From Nocardioides lijunqiniae (GTDB lineage: Bacteria > Actinomycetota > Actinomycetes > Propionibacteriales > Nocardioidaceae), in the NCBI RefSeq assembly GCF_015024225.1, contig NZ_JACJGM010000012.1, positions 1 through 64,000 on the forward strand: a stretch of DNA of 64,000 nucleotides, in the 5' to 3' direction. This document shows positions 38,282 to 46,178 of the stretch, in pieces. Below the pieces are notes generated by a model. The model was not told the DNA's origin. It saw only the letters and a list, made by a program, of their open reading frames with translations, and made no database searches. The position numbers and the translations under genes were made by a program. Each line of letters begins with the position of its first letter. Positions within the stretch are counted from its first letter, which is position 1.

Positions 38282-38670
38282 CTGCCACCGACCACGCCGT
38301 GGAGCTCGTCGTCGCCGCCGCCCGCGCGGCCTCCGACAAGCTCGCCACGCAGATCGTCGCCTTCGACGTCAGCGAACAGCTCGCCATCACCGACGCGTTC
38401 GTGATCGCGTCGGGCTCCAACGACCGCCAGGTCAAGTCGATCGTCGACGAGGTCGAGGACAAGCTCCGCGAGGCCGGCGCCAAGCCGATCCGCCGCGAGG
38501 GCCACCGCGAGGGCCGCTGGGTGCTGCTCGACTACGGCGAGATCGTGGTCCACGTGCAGCACGAGGAGGAGCGCCAGTTCTACGCGCTCGAGCGGCTCTG
38601 GCGCGACTGCCCCGCGATCGAGCTGCCCGCCGACGTCCTGGGCCCGCCCGCCCCGCCCGCCGGTGCCTGA
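38278..38670 (+). CDS. rsfS: Ribosomal silencing factor RsfS
   Basis: Protein of 130 residues (RsfS/YbeB/Iojap). It binds ribosomal protein uL14 and blocks subunit joining under starvation. Diagnostic stretches are [36 protein letters not shown] and [19 protein letters not shown]. It is coupled to nadD and overlaps the next gene by eight bases; the trio is a conserved actinobacterial operon. Confidence 0.95.
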   Translation: MTATDHAVELVVAAARAASDKLATQIVAFDVSEQLAITDAFVIASGSNDRQVKSIVDEVEDKLREAGAKPIRREGHREGRWVLLDYGEIVVHVQHEEERQFYALERLWRDCPAIELPADVLGPPAPPAGA

Positions 38671-39283
38671 GAGCGCCTCCCGCACCCTCGTCCTGCTCCG
38701 CCACGGCCGCACCGCCTGGAACCACGCCAAGCGCGTCCAGGGCCAGACCGACGTCGACCTCGACGACGTCGGGCGCGAGCAGGCGGTCGTGGCCGCCGCC
38801 GCGCTGGCCAAGCTCGGCCCCAGCCTGCTCCGGTCCTCGGACCTGCTGCGTGCGCGCGTGACCGCCGACGCGGTCGCGGACGCGACCGGGCTCTCGGCGA
38901 CGTACGACGCCCGGCTGCGGGAGTTCCACCTGGGGGAGCGACAGGGCCTCACGCACGACGAGTACGCCGCCCTGGACCCCGAGGGCTTCGCGGAGTTCCG
39001 CAGCGGCCGCTACGACGCCGCCCCGGGCGCCGAGCCGACGGGCGACGTACGCCGCCGCATGAGCGCGGTCCTGCACGACCTGCTCGACGAGCTCGCCCCC
39101 GGCGAGACCGGCGTCGCGGTCTCCCACGGCGCGGCGATCCGCGTCGCGACCGGCGCGATGCTCGGGTGGCCCGACGAGCAGTTCCACACCCTGCGCGGGC
39201 TGGGCAACTGCGGCTGGGTCGTCCTGGAGGAGCATCCGGACGACGGCGGGCTGCGGCTGGGCGCCTACAACCGCGCGGGGTGA
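38663..39283 (+). CDS. Histidine phosphatase family protein (GpgP candidate)
   Basis: Phosphatase of 206 residues with the phosphoglycerate-mutase-like fold. The catalytic RHG lies in LLRHGRTAWN and the second His in AVSHGAAIRV. Mycobacterium tuberculosis has glucosyl-3-phosphoglycerate phosphatase (gpgP) in the same position after nadD and rsfS, so that role is plausible; other substrates are not excluded. The start is GTG 38663. Confidence 0.85.
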   Translation: MPESASRTLVLLRHGRTAWNHAKRVQGQTDVDLDDVGREQAVVAAAALAKLGPSLLRSSDLLRARVTADAVADATGLSATYDARLREFHLGERQGLTHDEYAALDPEGFAEFRSGRYDAAPGAEPTGDVRRRMSAVLHDLLDELAPGETGVAVSHGAAIRVATGAMLGWPDEQFHTLRGLGNCGWVVLEEHPDDGGLRLGAYNRAG

Positions 39284-39315
39284 CCCCCGAATTTCCTCTG
39301 GCGAGCGGCGTTGGC

Positions 39316-39321
39316 TAGTAT
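39316..39321 (+). promoter_or_regulatory. Candidate -10 box for tRNA-Ala
   Basis: TAGTAT lies 34 bases before the mature tRNA 5' end and 33 bases after the phosphatase stop, giving a precursor leader of about 28 bases. Confidence 0.5.
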
Positions 39322-39355
39322 TCCGCGAGTTGCCTGAAGCACGGGGCAGCGGTTC

Positions 39356-39428
39356 GGGGCTGTGGCGCAGCTGGTAGCGCATCTGCATGGCATGCAGAGG
39401 GTCAGGGGTTCGAGTCCCCTCAGCTCCA
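39356..39428 (+). tRNA. tRNA-Ala (anticodon GGC)
   Basis: A 73-nt cloverleaf is visible: acceptor arm GGGGCTG with CAGCTCC and discriminator A, a D-arm GCGCAGCTGGTAGCGC, anticodon stem TCTGC/GCAGA around the loop ATGGCAT (anticodon GGC), and a T-arm AGGGG-TTCGAGT-CCCCT. CCA is not encoded. It reads GCC and GCU codons; GCC is abundant in this genome type. Confidence 0.96.
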
Positions 39429-39450
39429 CCGGACGATCTCCTCGGAGATC

Positions 39451-39489
39451 ACGACCAACGGCAGGCCCCGAGGGGCCTGCCGTTGTCGT
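39451..39489. terminator. Strong bidirectional terminator between tRNA-Ala and the MFS gene
   Basis: CAACGGCAGGCCCC (39456-39469) and GGGGCCTGCCGTTG (39472-39485) pair perfectly, and ACGA/TCGT extend the stem past a one-base bulge. A smaller perfect hairpin GATCTC-CTCG-GAGATC lies just before it (39435-39450). It can end the tRNA transcript and the convergent MFS transcript. Confidence 0.85.
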
Positions 39490-39519
39490 TGTTGGCGCAG
39501 AGACCGGGCGCCGCCGCGC

Positions 39520-40746
39520 CTAGTCCGTCGAGCCGAAGCGGCGCATCAGCGCCGTCACACCGGCGAGCACGATGACGCACCCGCCGTAGACGTACGTCGT
39601 CTCGGCGAGGCCGAGGTGGGGTGAGGCGATGCCGGCGACGACCGCGGGCACGCCGAAGGCGAGGTAGCAGACCACGAACACCGAGGCGAAGAGCTCGCCA
39701 CGCTCATGAGGGGCGGCCACCGGGGTGATCGAGCGCATGATGCCCATGAACGTCAGCCCGAAGCCGGCCCCGGCGACCACCGCGGCCGCGATGAAGCCCC
39801 AGAAGGACCCGAGCGCCAGGGCGAGCAGGGTGAGCGCCGTGCCCACCGCCAGGGACGTCGTCCCGGTGATCGTGAGGCGTCGCGAGGTCTGGTGGCGGCC
39901 GACGAAGCACGCGAGCGCGCCGACCCCGGCCAGCGTCGTCACGACCAGGCCCTGCTCGACGTGGCGCGCGCCATCGAGCTCGGTCGCGACCAGCGGAGCG
40001 CCGAGCGAGAGGTAGAGCCCGCCGCTCGCCCAGCCGGCGAACAGGGCGGGGGCGCTGCGCAGGAACGGCGCCCGGGCGGCCTGCGGAACGCCGATGCGAG
40101 GGACCAGCGAGCGCAGCAGACCCTCGTGCCGCGGCGAGGTCTCGGGCAGCAGCCAGACGGCGGCCGCGACGAGGAGGTAGACCACGGTCAGGGTGCTGAA
40201 GACTCCGGTGAGCGCCGAGGAGGTCCAGTCGAGGACCGCGCCGGCGACGAGGGCGCCGGTCGCGAGGCCGACCAGCGGGCTGATGCTGTTGAGCGTCGCG
40301 GCGGAGCCGGGACGGTGCGCGGGCTCCAGGTCGACCACCGTGGCCGACAGCGACGACACCAGCAGTCCGGTGGCGGCCCCCTGGGCGATGCGCGCCGCCA
40401 CCAGGACGCCGACGGACTCCGCGTGCCAGAACGCCACCATGCTCAGCGCGAGCACCACGAACCCGGCGGAGACGACCGGCCGGCGGCCGAGGTGGTCGGA
40501 GATGGAGCCGGTGAGGAGCAGGGTCACGAGCAGCGCGACGGCGTACACGGCGAAGATCCCGGTCATGGTGGCCGCCGAGAACCCGAGCTGCTGCTGCAGC
40601 ACGGGGTAGAACGGCGACGGCGCGCTGGCGCCGGCCATCATCGTGACGACGGCGGCGACGGCGAGCGCGAAGCCCGAGCTGCCGGTGCGCGCTGCGGCCG
40701 GCGCGGTGGTGGCGCCGGTGGCGTTGGTGGCGCTGGTGACGGTCAT
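39520..40746 (-). CDS. MFS transporter
   Basis: Major facilitator protein of 408 residues with about twelve helices. The loop 2-3 motif A appears as GSISDHLGRRP, and LLVSSLSATVVDLEPAHRPGSAATLN is seen in the following half. It is probably a drug or metabolite exporter (DHA-like); the substrate is unknown. The start is ATG 40746 with AGAAGGA upstream. It is divergent from an ArsR-type gene with two identical-type operators between, suggesting a repressor-controlled efflux pair. Confidence 0.9.
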   Translation of the reverse strand: MTVTSATNATGATTAPAAARTGSSGFALAVAAVVTMMAGASAPSPFYPVLQQQLGFSAATMTGIFAVYAVALLVTLLLTGSISDHLGRRPVVSAGFVVLALSMVAFWHAESVGVLVAARIAQGAATGLLVSSLSATVVDLEPAHRPGSAATLNSISPLVGLATGALVAGAVLDWTSSALTGVFSTLTVVYLLVAAAVWLLPETSPRHEGLLRSLVPRIGVPQAARAPFLRSAPALFAGWASGGLYLSLGAPLVATELDGARHVEQGLVVTTLAGVGALACFVGRHQTSRRLTITGTTSLAVGTALTLLALALGSFWGFIAAAVVAGAGFGLTFMGIMRSITPVAAPHERGELFASVFVVCYLAFGVPAVVAGIASPHLGLAETTYVYGGCVIVLAGVTALMRRFGSTD

Positions 40747-40768
40747 GGTGGTCCTTCTGCGGGCGTGA

Positions 40769-40786
40769 GTTCGAAATAGTTGGAAC
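40769..40786. promoter_or_regulatory. Operator GTTC-N10-GAAC, MFS side
   Basis: GTTCGAAATAGTTGGAAC has 4-base inverted arms ten bases apart and overlaps a TATTTC -10-like box of the MFS gene on the minus strand. It has the same arm sequence and spacing as the site at 40816. Confidence 0.6.
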
Positions 40787-40815
40787 CGTGCTCACCCTAC
40801 GGAAGTCTCAGGATT

Positions 40816-40833
40816 GTTCAAGTATTATCGAAC
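40816..40833. promoter_or_regulatory. Operator GTTC-N10-GAAC, ArsR side
   Basis: GTTCAAGTATTATCGAAC ends one base before the arsR-type ATG and covers its TATTAT -10 box (40823-40828). The centre lies 47 bases from the sister site. A repressor bound here would block its own gene. Confidence 0.6.
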
Positions 40834-40834
40834 C

Positions 40835-41152
40835 ATGGCCTCCGTCACGTCCCTGCCGCACCCGGACATGTCCGAGGTGCGCCTGACCGACGTCCTCTTC
40901 GCCCTCAGCGACCCCGCGCGGCTCGAGATCGTGCGCGAGCTCGCGGGCGGCCCGCTCAGCATGGCCGAGTGCGGTACGTTCAACCCGGCGCTGCCGAAGT
41001 CGACGAAGTCCCACCTCTTCAAGGTGCTCCGCGAGGCCGGCGTCGTACGCAATGAGCCGCAGGGTCGCGGGCGCGTCCTCCACCTGCGCCGCGACGAGCT
41101 CGACCGGGCCTTCCCCGGGCTCCTGGACTCGGTGCTGGCGGCCGCGGTGTAG
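40835..41152 (+). CDS. ArsR-family transcriptional regulator
   Basis: Small winged-helix regulator of 105 residues. The sensor helix VLFALSDPARLEIVREL, the recognition helix around LPKSTKSHLFKVLREAGVV and the wing RNEPQGRGRVLHLR fit ArsR/SmtB. Only one Cys is present (in AECGTF), so a classic metal site is not evident and a non-metal ligand is likely. I start it at ATG 40835; a longer frame from 40814 would cross the operator. TATTAT six bases before the start suggests a leaderless mRNA. Confidence 0.88.
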   Translation: MASVTSLPHPDMSEVRLTDVLFALSDPARLEIVRELAGGPLSMAECGTFNPALPKSTKSHLFKVLREAGVVRNEPQGRGRVLHLRRDELDRAFPGLLDSVLAAAV

Positions 41153-41170
41153 CGGCGCGCCTCGTCGGGG

Positions 41171-41233
41171 GAGTTTCACCGGGTACCCGGTGAAACTCAC
41201 GCTTCCGGTAGGAAGCTTCACGCCGGAAGCGTG
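41171..41233. terminator. Double palindrome between convergent arsR and thioesterase genes
   Basis: 41171-41198 is a perfect 28-base palindrome with half-site GAGTTTCACCGGGT. It is followed directly by CACGCTTCCGG (41198-41208) and its exact reverse complement CCGGAAGCGTG (41223-41233). Both can form hairpins or a cruciform, and they lie between two convergent genes, so a bidirectional terminator is likely. Confidence 0.7.
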
Positions 41234-41291
41234 AGCTTCGTCAGGGCGGTGGTGCTTGCGTGGCTGGTGGTGCGCCGGACTCGCCCGCGCC

Positions 41292-42131
41292 TCAGCGCGA
41301 GCGCCGGCTCCCGTCGTCCTGGTACTCGATCCCGCCCATGTCCACGGTGCGGTGGGAGTTGGCGAGGGCGGTGACGACGGCGGTGCCGAGCGGGCCGCGG
41401 CGGTCGAAGACGGCCACGGTGCCGACGGCGATGCCGTCGCTCTCGACCCGGTCGACCGCGGCGAGGCCGATCTCCACGCCCTCGGGGCGGCGGGCCAGGG
41501 TGAGGGTGATGTCGGTGTTGATGTGCTGGACGCCGCCGCTGCCCCAGTTGGTGACCAGGCTGGCACCGTCGGCGACGGCGGCCGCGGCCTGGAAGGGCGT
41601 GATCGACTCGCCCGCGACGATCGGGATGGCGGAGTTCCAGGACCGCTTGCGCGAGCCGTTCTGGTGGTCGCCGAACTGCTGGGACCAGCCGGCGTCCTCG
41701 CTGTGGAAGAACGGCACGTGCGGTACGTCGGTCGGCGGGGCGACGTCCTCGGGTGGCGGGACCGGCCGGGCGTCGGGGCTCCACACGTCGCCCTCGGGGT
41801 CGGCCGAGGGTGCCAGGAAGACGGCGCTCGCGCGCGCGACCGCGACCCCGCCCTGGGTCAGCACCCCGTCGACCAGGCAGATCCGGCGGCCTTCGCGCAC
41901 CACGGTCGTGGTGGTCTCGCAGGGGTCCATGGTCGCCGGGCGGAACAGGTCGACGGTCAGGCGGGCAGGCCGGAGGTCGTGCCGGCCGAGGTCGGCGACG
42001 CTGCGCTCCAGGGCCCGGCCCAGCGCACCGCTGACGGCCACGCCGTGCATCTGGTTGGCGTCCCACATGCTCTGGGCGAGCTCGGTGGGCACGAGCGCCG
42101 CGCCGTCGGCGCGGAAGAAGGAGAGATCCAC
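41292..42131 (-). CDS. Acyl-CoA thioesterase-like double hot-dog protein
   Basis: Protein of 279 residues resembling TesB-type/PaaI-superfamily thioesterases with two hot-dog domains (about 25-120 and 160-270). The region ARLTVDLFRPATMDP and the C-terminal LGTAVVTALANSHRTVDMGG fit this superfamily. It should hydrolyse acyl-CoA; the acyl group is not known. The start is ATG 42131, divergent from the FadD19-like gene, and the 273-base gap between them holds two operator-like sites. Confidence 0.78.
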   Translation of the reverse strand: MDLSFFRADGAALVPTELAQSMWDANQMHGVAVSGALGRALERSVADLGRHDLRPARLTVDLFRPATMDPCETTTTVVREGRRICLVDGVLTQGGVAVARASAVFLAPSADPEGDVWSPDARPVPPPEDVAPPTDVPHVPFFHSEDAGWSQQFGDHQNGSRKRSWNSAIPIVAGESITPFQAAAAVADGASLVTNWGSGGVQHINTDITLTLARRPEGVEIGLAAVDRVESDGIAVGTVAVFDRRGPLGTAVVTALANSHRTVDMGGIEYQDDGSRRSR

Positions 42132-42289
42132 GAGGGGAGGCTAGGGGGCGGGCGTCCCACCCGTGCCACCGGGCGGGCCGTCGCACTCCCGCTCGGCGTC
42201 GCGGGGGCGGCGGCCGCCCCGAGGGCCGACCGACGCGGGCTGCCGGCGCGACGTGAGCGCGACGATCCGGGTGCGCCGCAACCCTTGAT

Positions 42290-42303
42290 TTGACACCTGT
42301 CAA
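42290..42303. promoter_or_regulatory. Operator TTGAC-N4-GTCAA upstream of the acyl-CoA synthetase
   Basis: TTGACACCTGTCAA has perfect 5-base inverted arms. The same arms and spacing occur at 51538-51551, next to the TetR gene. It lies 102 bases before the synthetase start and 159 bases from the thioesterase start. Confidence 0.6.
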
Positions 42304-42352
42304 CAACTTCCTCCAAAGCCTGTCCCTGGGGTGTGACGGCCGCTACAGTTCC

Positions 42353-42366
42353 TGGAACTTGTTCTA
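42353..42366. promoter_or_regulatory. KstR-type operator
   Basis: TGGAACTTGTTCTA fits every fixed base of TnnAACnnGTTnnA, the consensus of KstR, the repressor of the actinobacterial steroid catabolism regulon. It lies 39 bases before the start of a FadD19-like gene, a known KstR target in mycobacteria. No kstR gene is in the window. Confidence 0.65.
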
Positions 42367-42404
42367 GTTCTGGTCCCGTCCGGCCGTCCACCACAGGAGC
42401 ATGC

Positions 42405-44045
42405 ATGCCCGGCTTCAACCTCTCGACGGTCTTCGAGACCGTGGCCCGCGCGGTCCCCGACCAGGAGGTCCTGGTCTGGCGCGACCGGCGCTTCACCTAC
42501 GCCGACATCGACCGCCGCATGCAGGGCGTCGCGCACTTCCTGGTCGAGCAGGGCCTCGGGTGCCACACCGAGCGCGACGGGCTCGCCGGTCACGAGTCCG
42601 GCCAGCACCACCTGGGTGTCTACCTGCGCAACGGCAACGAGTACCTCGAGACGCTCGTCGGTGCGTGGCGCGCCCGCGTGGCGCCGTACAACATCAACTA
42701 CCGCTACGTCGAGGAGGAGCTGCTCTACCTCCTCAACGACGCCAGCACGGACGGGCTGGTCTACGCCGCGGAGTTCGCGCCCCAGGTCGCCGCGCTGCGC
42801 GAGCAGGTGCCCGGGCTGCGGGTGCTCGTGCAGGTGGCCGACGACAGCGGCAACGCGCTGCTGCCCGGCGCGGTCGACTACGAGTCGATCGTCGCGACCC
42901 CGGCGCCGGCGGGCGGGATGCCGGAGCCGTCCGGCGACGACCTGTTCATCATGTACACCGGCGGCACCACCGGGATGCCGAAGGGCGTGGTGTGGCGCCA
43001 CGACGACGTGTTCATCTCGGCCATGGGCGGGCTGCCGTTCGGCACCACCACGCCCTACGCGTCGTACGACGAGATCGCGCAGGCGGCCGTGGCCGCCAAC
43101 GGCGGCACCACGATGCTGATGCTGCCGCCCTTCATGCACGGCGCCGCCCAGTGGTCGGCGTTCCACATGTTCGCCACCGGCGGGAAGATCGTCATCCCCG
43201 ACGACGTGCACCGCATGGACCCCGCCGACGCGCTCAGCGCGGCCTCGCGGGAGAAGTGCCTGGCGATCCCGGTCGTCGGCGACGCGGTGGCGCGACCGCT
43301 GGTCGAGGAGCTCGAGCGCGGCGACTACGACCTGTCGTGCGTGGCCGCGGTCAGCAACGGCGGCGCGCCGCTGTCGCCGACCGTGCGCACCCGCCTGCTC
43401 GAGGCGCTGCCGCACGTGATGATCCGCGACACCGTGGGGTCCAGCGAGACCGGCATCCAGCTCAACATCTACTCGTTCAAGGGTGCCGAGGCCGACACCG
43501 CGGTGTTCGAGGCGCAGGAGGACACCGCCGTCGTGGCCGACGACCTCAGCCGGCTGCTCGGTCCCGGCGAGAGCGGCGGCTGGCTGGCCCGCACCGGCCG
43601 GATCCCGCTGGGCTACCTCGGCGACGCCGACAAGACCGCGCGCACCTTCCCGGTCGTCGGCGGCGTGCGCTGGTCGGTGCCGGGCGACCGCGCCAACGTG
43701 CTGGAGGACGGCCGCATCGAGCTGCTCGGCCGCGACGGCGTCACCGTCAACTCCGGCGGCGAGAAGATCTTCGTCGAGGAGGTCGAGCGGGCGCTGGCCG
43801 CCCACCCGGCCGTGCGCGACGTGGTCGTGGTCGGCCGCCCCTCCGAGCGCTGGGGGAGCGAGGTCGTCGCGGTCGTGCAGCTCGCCGACGGCGCCGACGC
43901 CAGCGACGAGGACCTGCTCGCCGAGGCCGGGCGGCACGTCGCCCGCTACAAGGTGCCCAAGGCGGTCGTCCGCGTCACCGAGATGCAGCGCTCGCCCTCC
44001 GGCAAGGCCGACTACCGCTGGGCCAAGGCCCAGGCCGAGGCCTGA
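42405..44045 (+). CDS. FadD19-like steroid/fatty acyl-CoA synthetase
   Basis: AMP-forming acyl-CoA synthetase of 546 residues. The P-loop motif YTGGTTGMPKGVVWRHDD starts near residue 184, followed by GSSETG and, at the C-terminus, NSGGEKIFVEEVE and the catalytic-Lys segment SPSGKADYRWAK. These last stretches closely resemble FadD19 of Mycobacterium tuberculosis, which activates steroid side chains. The start is ATG 42405 with AGGAG just upstream; an ATG four bases earlier is out of frame. The KstR-type site before it supports a steroid or branched-lipid substrate, which is still an inference. Confidence 0.88.
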   Translation: MPGFNLSTVFETVARAVPDQEVLVWRDRRFTYADIDRRMQGVAHFLVEQGLGCHTERDGLAGHESGQHHLGVYLRNGNEYLETLVGAWRARVAPYNINYRYVEEELLYLLNDASTDGLVYAAEFAPQVAALREQVPGLRVLVQVADDSGNALLPGAVDYESIVATPAPAGGMPEPSGDDLFIMYTGGTTGMPKGVVWRHDDVFISAMGGLPFGTTTPYASYDEIAQAAVAANGGTTMLMLPPFMHGAAQWSAFHMFATGGKIVIPDDVHRMDPADALSAASREKCLAIPVVGDAVARPLVEELERGDYDLSCVAAVSNGGAPLSPTVRTRLLEALPHVMIRDTVGSSETGIQLNIYSFKGAEADTAVFEAQEDTAVVADDLSRLLGPGESGGWLARTGRIPLGYLGDADKTARTFPVVGGVRWSVPGDRANVLEDGRIELLGRDGVTVNSGGEKIFVEEVERALAAHPAVRDVVVVGRPSERWGSEVVAVVQLADGADASDEDLLAEAGRHVARYKVPKAVVRVTEMQRSPSGKADYRWAKAQAEA

Positions 44046-44051
44046 GGCGGC

Positions 44052-44651
44052 TCAGGAGCCGAAGCGCATCGCGAAGTCCTCGGCCACGAAGCTCGCCAGG
44101 GGACGACCGGCGCGCAGCCACGAGAGCGGGCCGGCCTCGTCGATGGTCCACGCGGCGGAGGCCGGGCGCATCCGGCCGGACGCGCGGATCGGGCTGGCCA
44201 CCGTGCGCTCGCGCAGGGTCTGCACGACGCGACCGCGCACCGGCACCGGCAGGGGTACGGCGGGCAGCCGGCGGGCCGTGAAGCGCGCGCCGGCGATGGG
44301 CCTGCCGCCGACAGAGGCGTGCAGCCCGTCGAACGCCGCCAGGTCCTTGGGGATGCCCCACAGCCCGCGCCCGCCCAGCATCGAGGTCTCGCTGTCGACC
44401 CAGATGTCGGTGATCGACAGGCCCACTCGCCGGCCGTGGCGCACCACGACGGCCGCGAGGAGCTCGTCGTAGGCCATCTGGCCGGCGTCGGAGTAGGCCA
44501 CGAACGCCGTGGTCACCACCGCCCGGCCGCGCACGGTCACCGGCCTGGCGCTGAACGGCAGCGTGGGCAGCGCCTCGGCGGGGACCGACCAGGTCGTCAG
44601 GTGGCCGAGTCCGGCAAGGTCCCAGGGCTGCGGCGGGTAGGGGGTGCTCAT
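44052..44651 (-). CDS. Acetoacetate decarboxylase-like protein
   Basis: Protein of 199 residues with the ADC-superfamily beta-cone fold. The segments TTAFVAYSDAGQMAYDELLAA, IWVDSETSMLGGRGLWGIPKDLA and FTARRLPAVPLP are family-like. I cannot identify the catalytic Lys of true acetoacetate decarboxylase (an IPK is present in GIPKDL), so activity is uncertain. It overlaps the monooxygenase gene by four bases (ATGA), and its stop is six bases from that of the convergent synthetase gene. Confidence 0.72.
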   Translation of the reverse strand: MSTPYPPQPWDLAGLGHLTTWSVPAEALPTLPFSARPVTVRGRAVVTTAFVAYSDAGQMAYDELLAAVVVRHGRRVGLSITDIWVDSETSMLGGRGLWGIPKDLAAFDGLHASVGGRPIAGARFTARRLPAVPLPVPVRGRVVQTLRERTVASPIRASGRMRPASAAWTIDEAGPLSWLRAGRPLASFVAEDFAMRFGS

Positions 44652-46108
44652 GCCGTGATCTCCTCGAGGTCGTCCCAGTCGACGTGGGCCGTGCGGGCCT
44701 GGTACTCCGCGACGAGCCCCGGCCAGTTCGTGGTGATGCGCGGGCCGTCGACGTACCAGCTCGTGCAGCCGCTCCAGGCGCTGTCGGCCAGCCGCGACTG
44801 CATCTCGCGGTCGTAGGCCGCCGCGACCTCGCGCCGCACGGCGAGCGGGCGCGGGCCGTCGCGGTCCAGGCGGGCCACCACCTGCGCGACGTAGCCGGCC
44901 TGGGCCTCCATCATCGCGATGATCGAGCTGCCGCCCAGGTTGGTGTTGGGCCCGTAGATGCAGAACAGGTTCGGGAAGCCCGGCACGGTGAGGCCCAGGT
45001 GCGCGCGGGCGCCGTCGCTCCACAGGGCGTGCAGGTCGGCGCCGCCGACGCCGGTGACGCGCATCGGGGCGAGGAACTGGGTGGCCTTGAAGCCGGTGCC
45101 CCAGATCAGCACGTCGGCCTCGTGGAGACGCCCGTCGGCGGTGCGCACCCCGCCCGGCTCGATGGCCGAGACGTGCTCGTTGACGACGTCGACGTGCTCG
45201 CGCGCCAGGGCGGGGTACCAGTCGTTGGAGAAGAGCAGGCGCTTGCAGCCGAGCGGGTAGTCCGGCACCAGCCGTCGGCGCAGTCGCTCGTCAGGGACCT
45301 GGCGCCGCAGCGTGAGGCGCCAGGCCGCGCGCAGGGTGGCCAGCAGCGGCCGGGAGACCGGGGAGCGGCCGCCGAGGGCGAGGTTGAAGCGCTCGGTGAG
45401 CCAGAACCACGAGCGACGCTCGGCGGCCAGCAGCCACGGGAACCGCTCGAACGCGCGGTGGTGTGCGGGCCGGTAGCCCTGGTCGGGCTTCGGCACGACG
45501 TAGGGCGCCGAGCGCTGGAGGACGGTCATCGCGGCGACGTCGTCGACGATGGCGGGCACGAGCTGGATCGCGCTGGCGCCGGTCCCGACGACGGCGACCC
45601 TCGCCCCGCGCAGGTCGACGTCGTGGCGCCACTGGGCGGAATGGAAGGCGGGGCCGGCGAACGTCTCAGCGCCGGGCACGGCGGGGACGGCCGGGTTGGA
45701 CAGCTGGCCGACCGCCGAGACGACCACCTCGGCGTCGTACGTCGTGCCGTCGGCCGTCCCGACGTGCCAGAGCCCGGCCGCGTCGTCGTAGACGAGCGAC
45801 GTCACCTCGACCCCCGTGCGCACGTGCTGGAGCAGCCCCTCGCGCTGCGCCGCCTCGCGCAGGTAGGCGAGGATCTCGGGCTGCCGGGAGTAGCGGCGGG
45901 TCCAGCGCGGGTTGACCGCCCACGACCACGAGTAGAGCGGGGACGGGACGTCGCACGCGGCGCCCGGGTAGGTGTTGTCGCGCCAGACCCCGCCCACGTC
46001 GTCGGCGCGCTCCAGCGCCGTGATGTCGGTGAGGCCGCGCCGGCGCAGCTCCCGGACCACGCCGAGGCCGCCGAAGCCGGCTCCGATGACGACGACGCGG
46101 GTGCTCAT
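44648..46108 (-). CDS. Baeyer-Villiger-type flavin monooxygenase
   Basis: FAD/NADPH monooxygenase of 486 residues that inserts oxygen next to a ketone. The FAD motif GAGFGGLG starts near residue 10; GGVWRDNTYPGAACD, the fingerprint FAGPAFHSAQW (150-160, FxGxxxHxxxW) and the NADPH motif GTGASA are all present. The start is ATG 46108. It is divergent from an AraC-type gene and coupled to the decarboxylase-like gene. A cyclic or steroid ketone is a plausible substrate by context. Confidence 0.9.
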   Translation of the reverse strand: MSTRVVVIGAGFGGLGVVRELRRRGLTDITALERADDVGGVWRDNTYPGAACDVPSPLYSWSWAVNPRWTRRYSRQPEILAYLREAAQREGLLQHVRTGVEVTSLVYDDAAGLWHVGTADGTTYDAEVVVSAVGQLSNPAVPAVPGAETFAGPAFHSAQWRHDVDLRGARVAVVGTGASAIQLVPAIVDDVAAMTVLQRSAPYVVPKPDQGYRPAHHRAFERFPWLLAAERRSWFWLTERFNLALGGRSPVSRPLLATLRAAWRLTLRRQVPDERLRRRLVPDYPLGCKRLLFSNDWYPALAREHVDVVNEHVSAIEPGGVRTADGRLHEADVLIWGTGFKATQFLAPMRVTGVGGADLHALWSDGARAHLGLTVPGFPNLFCIYGPNTNLGGSSIIAMMEAQAGYVAQVVARLDRDGPRPLAVRREVAAAYDREMQSRLADSAWSGCTSWYVDGPRITTNWPGLVAEYQARTAHVDWDDLEEITA

Positions 46109-46178
46109 GGCCTCGAAGGTAGGGCTGTCCGGCGGTGCGGGGGGGCGCCGGAGGGCGACCGGGTTGATAATTCCGGAC

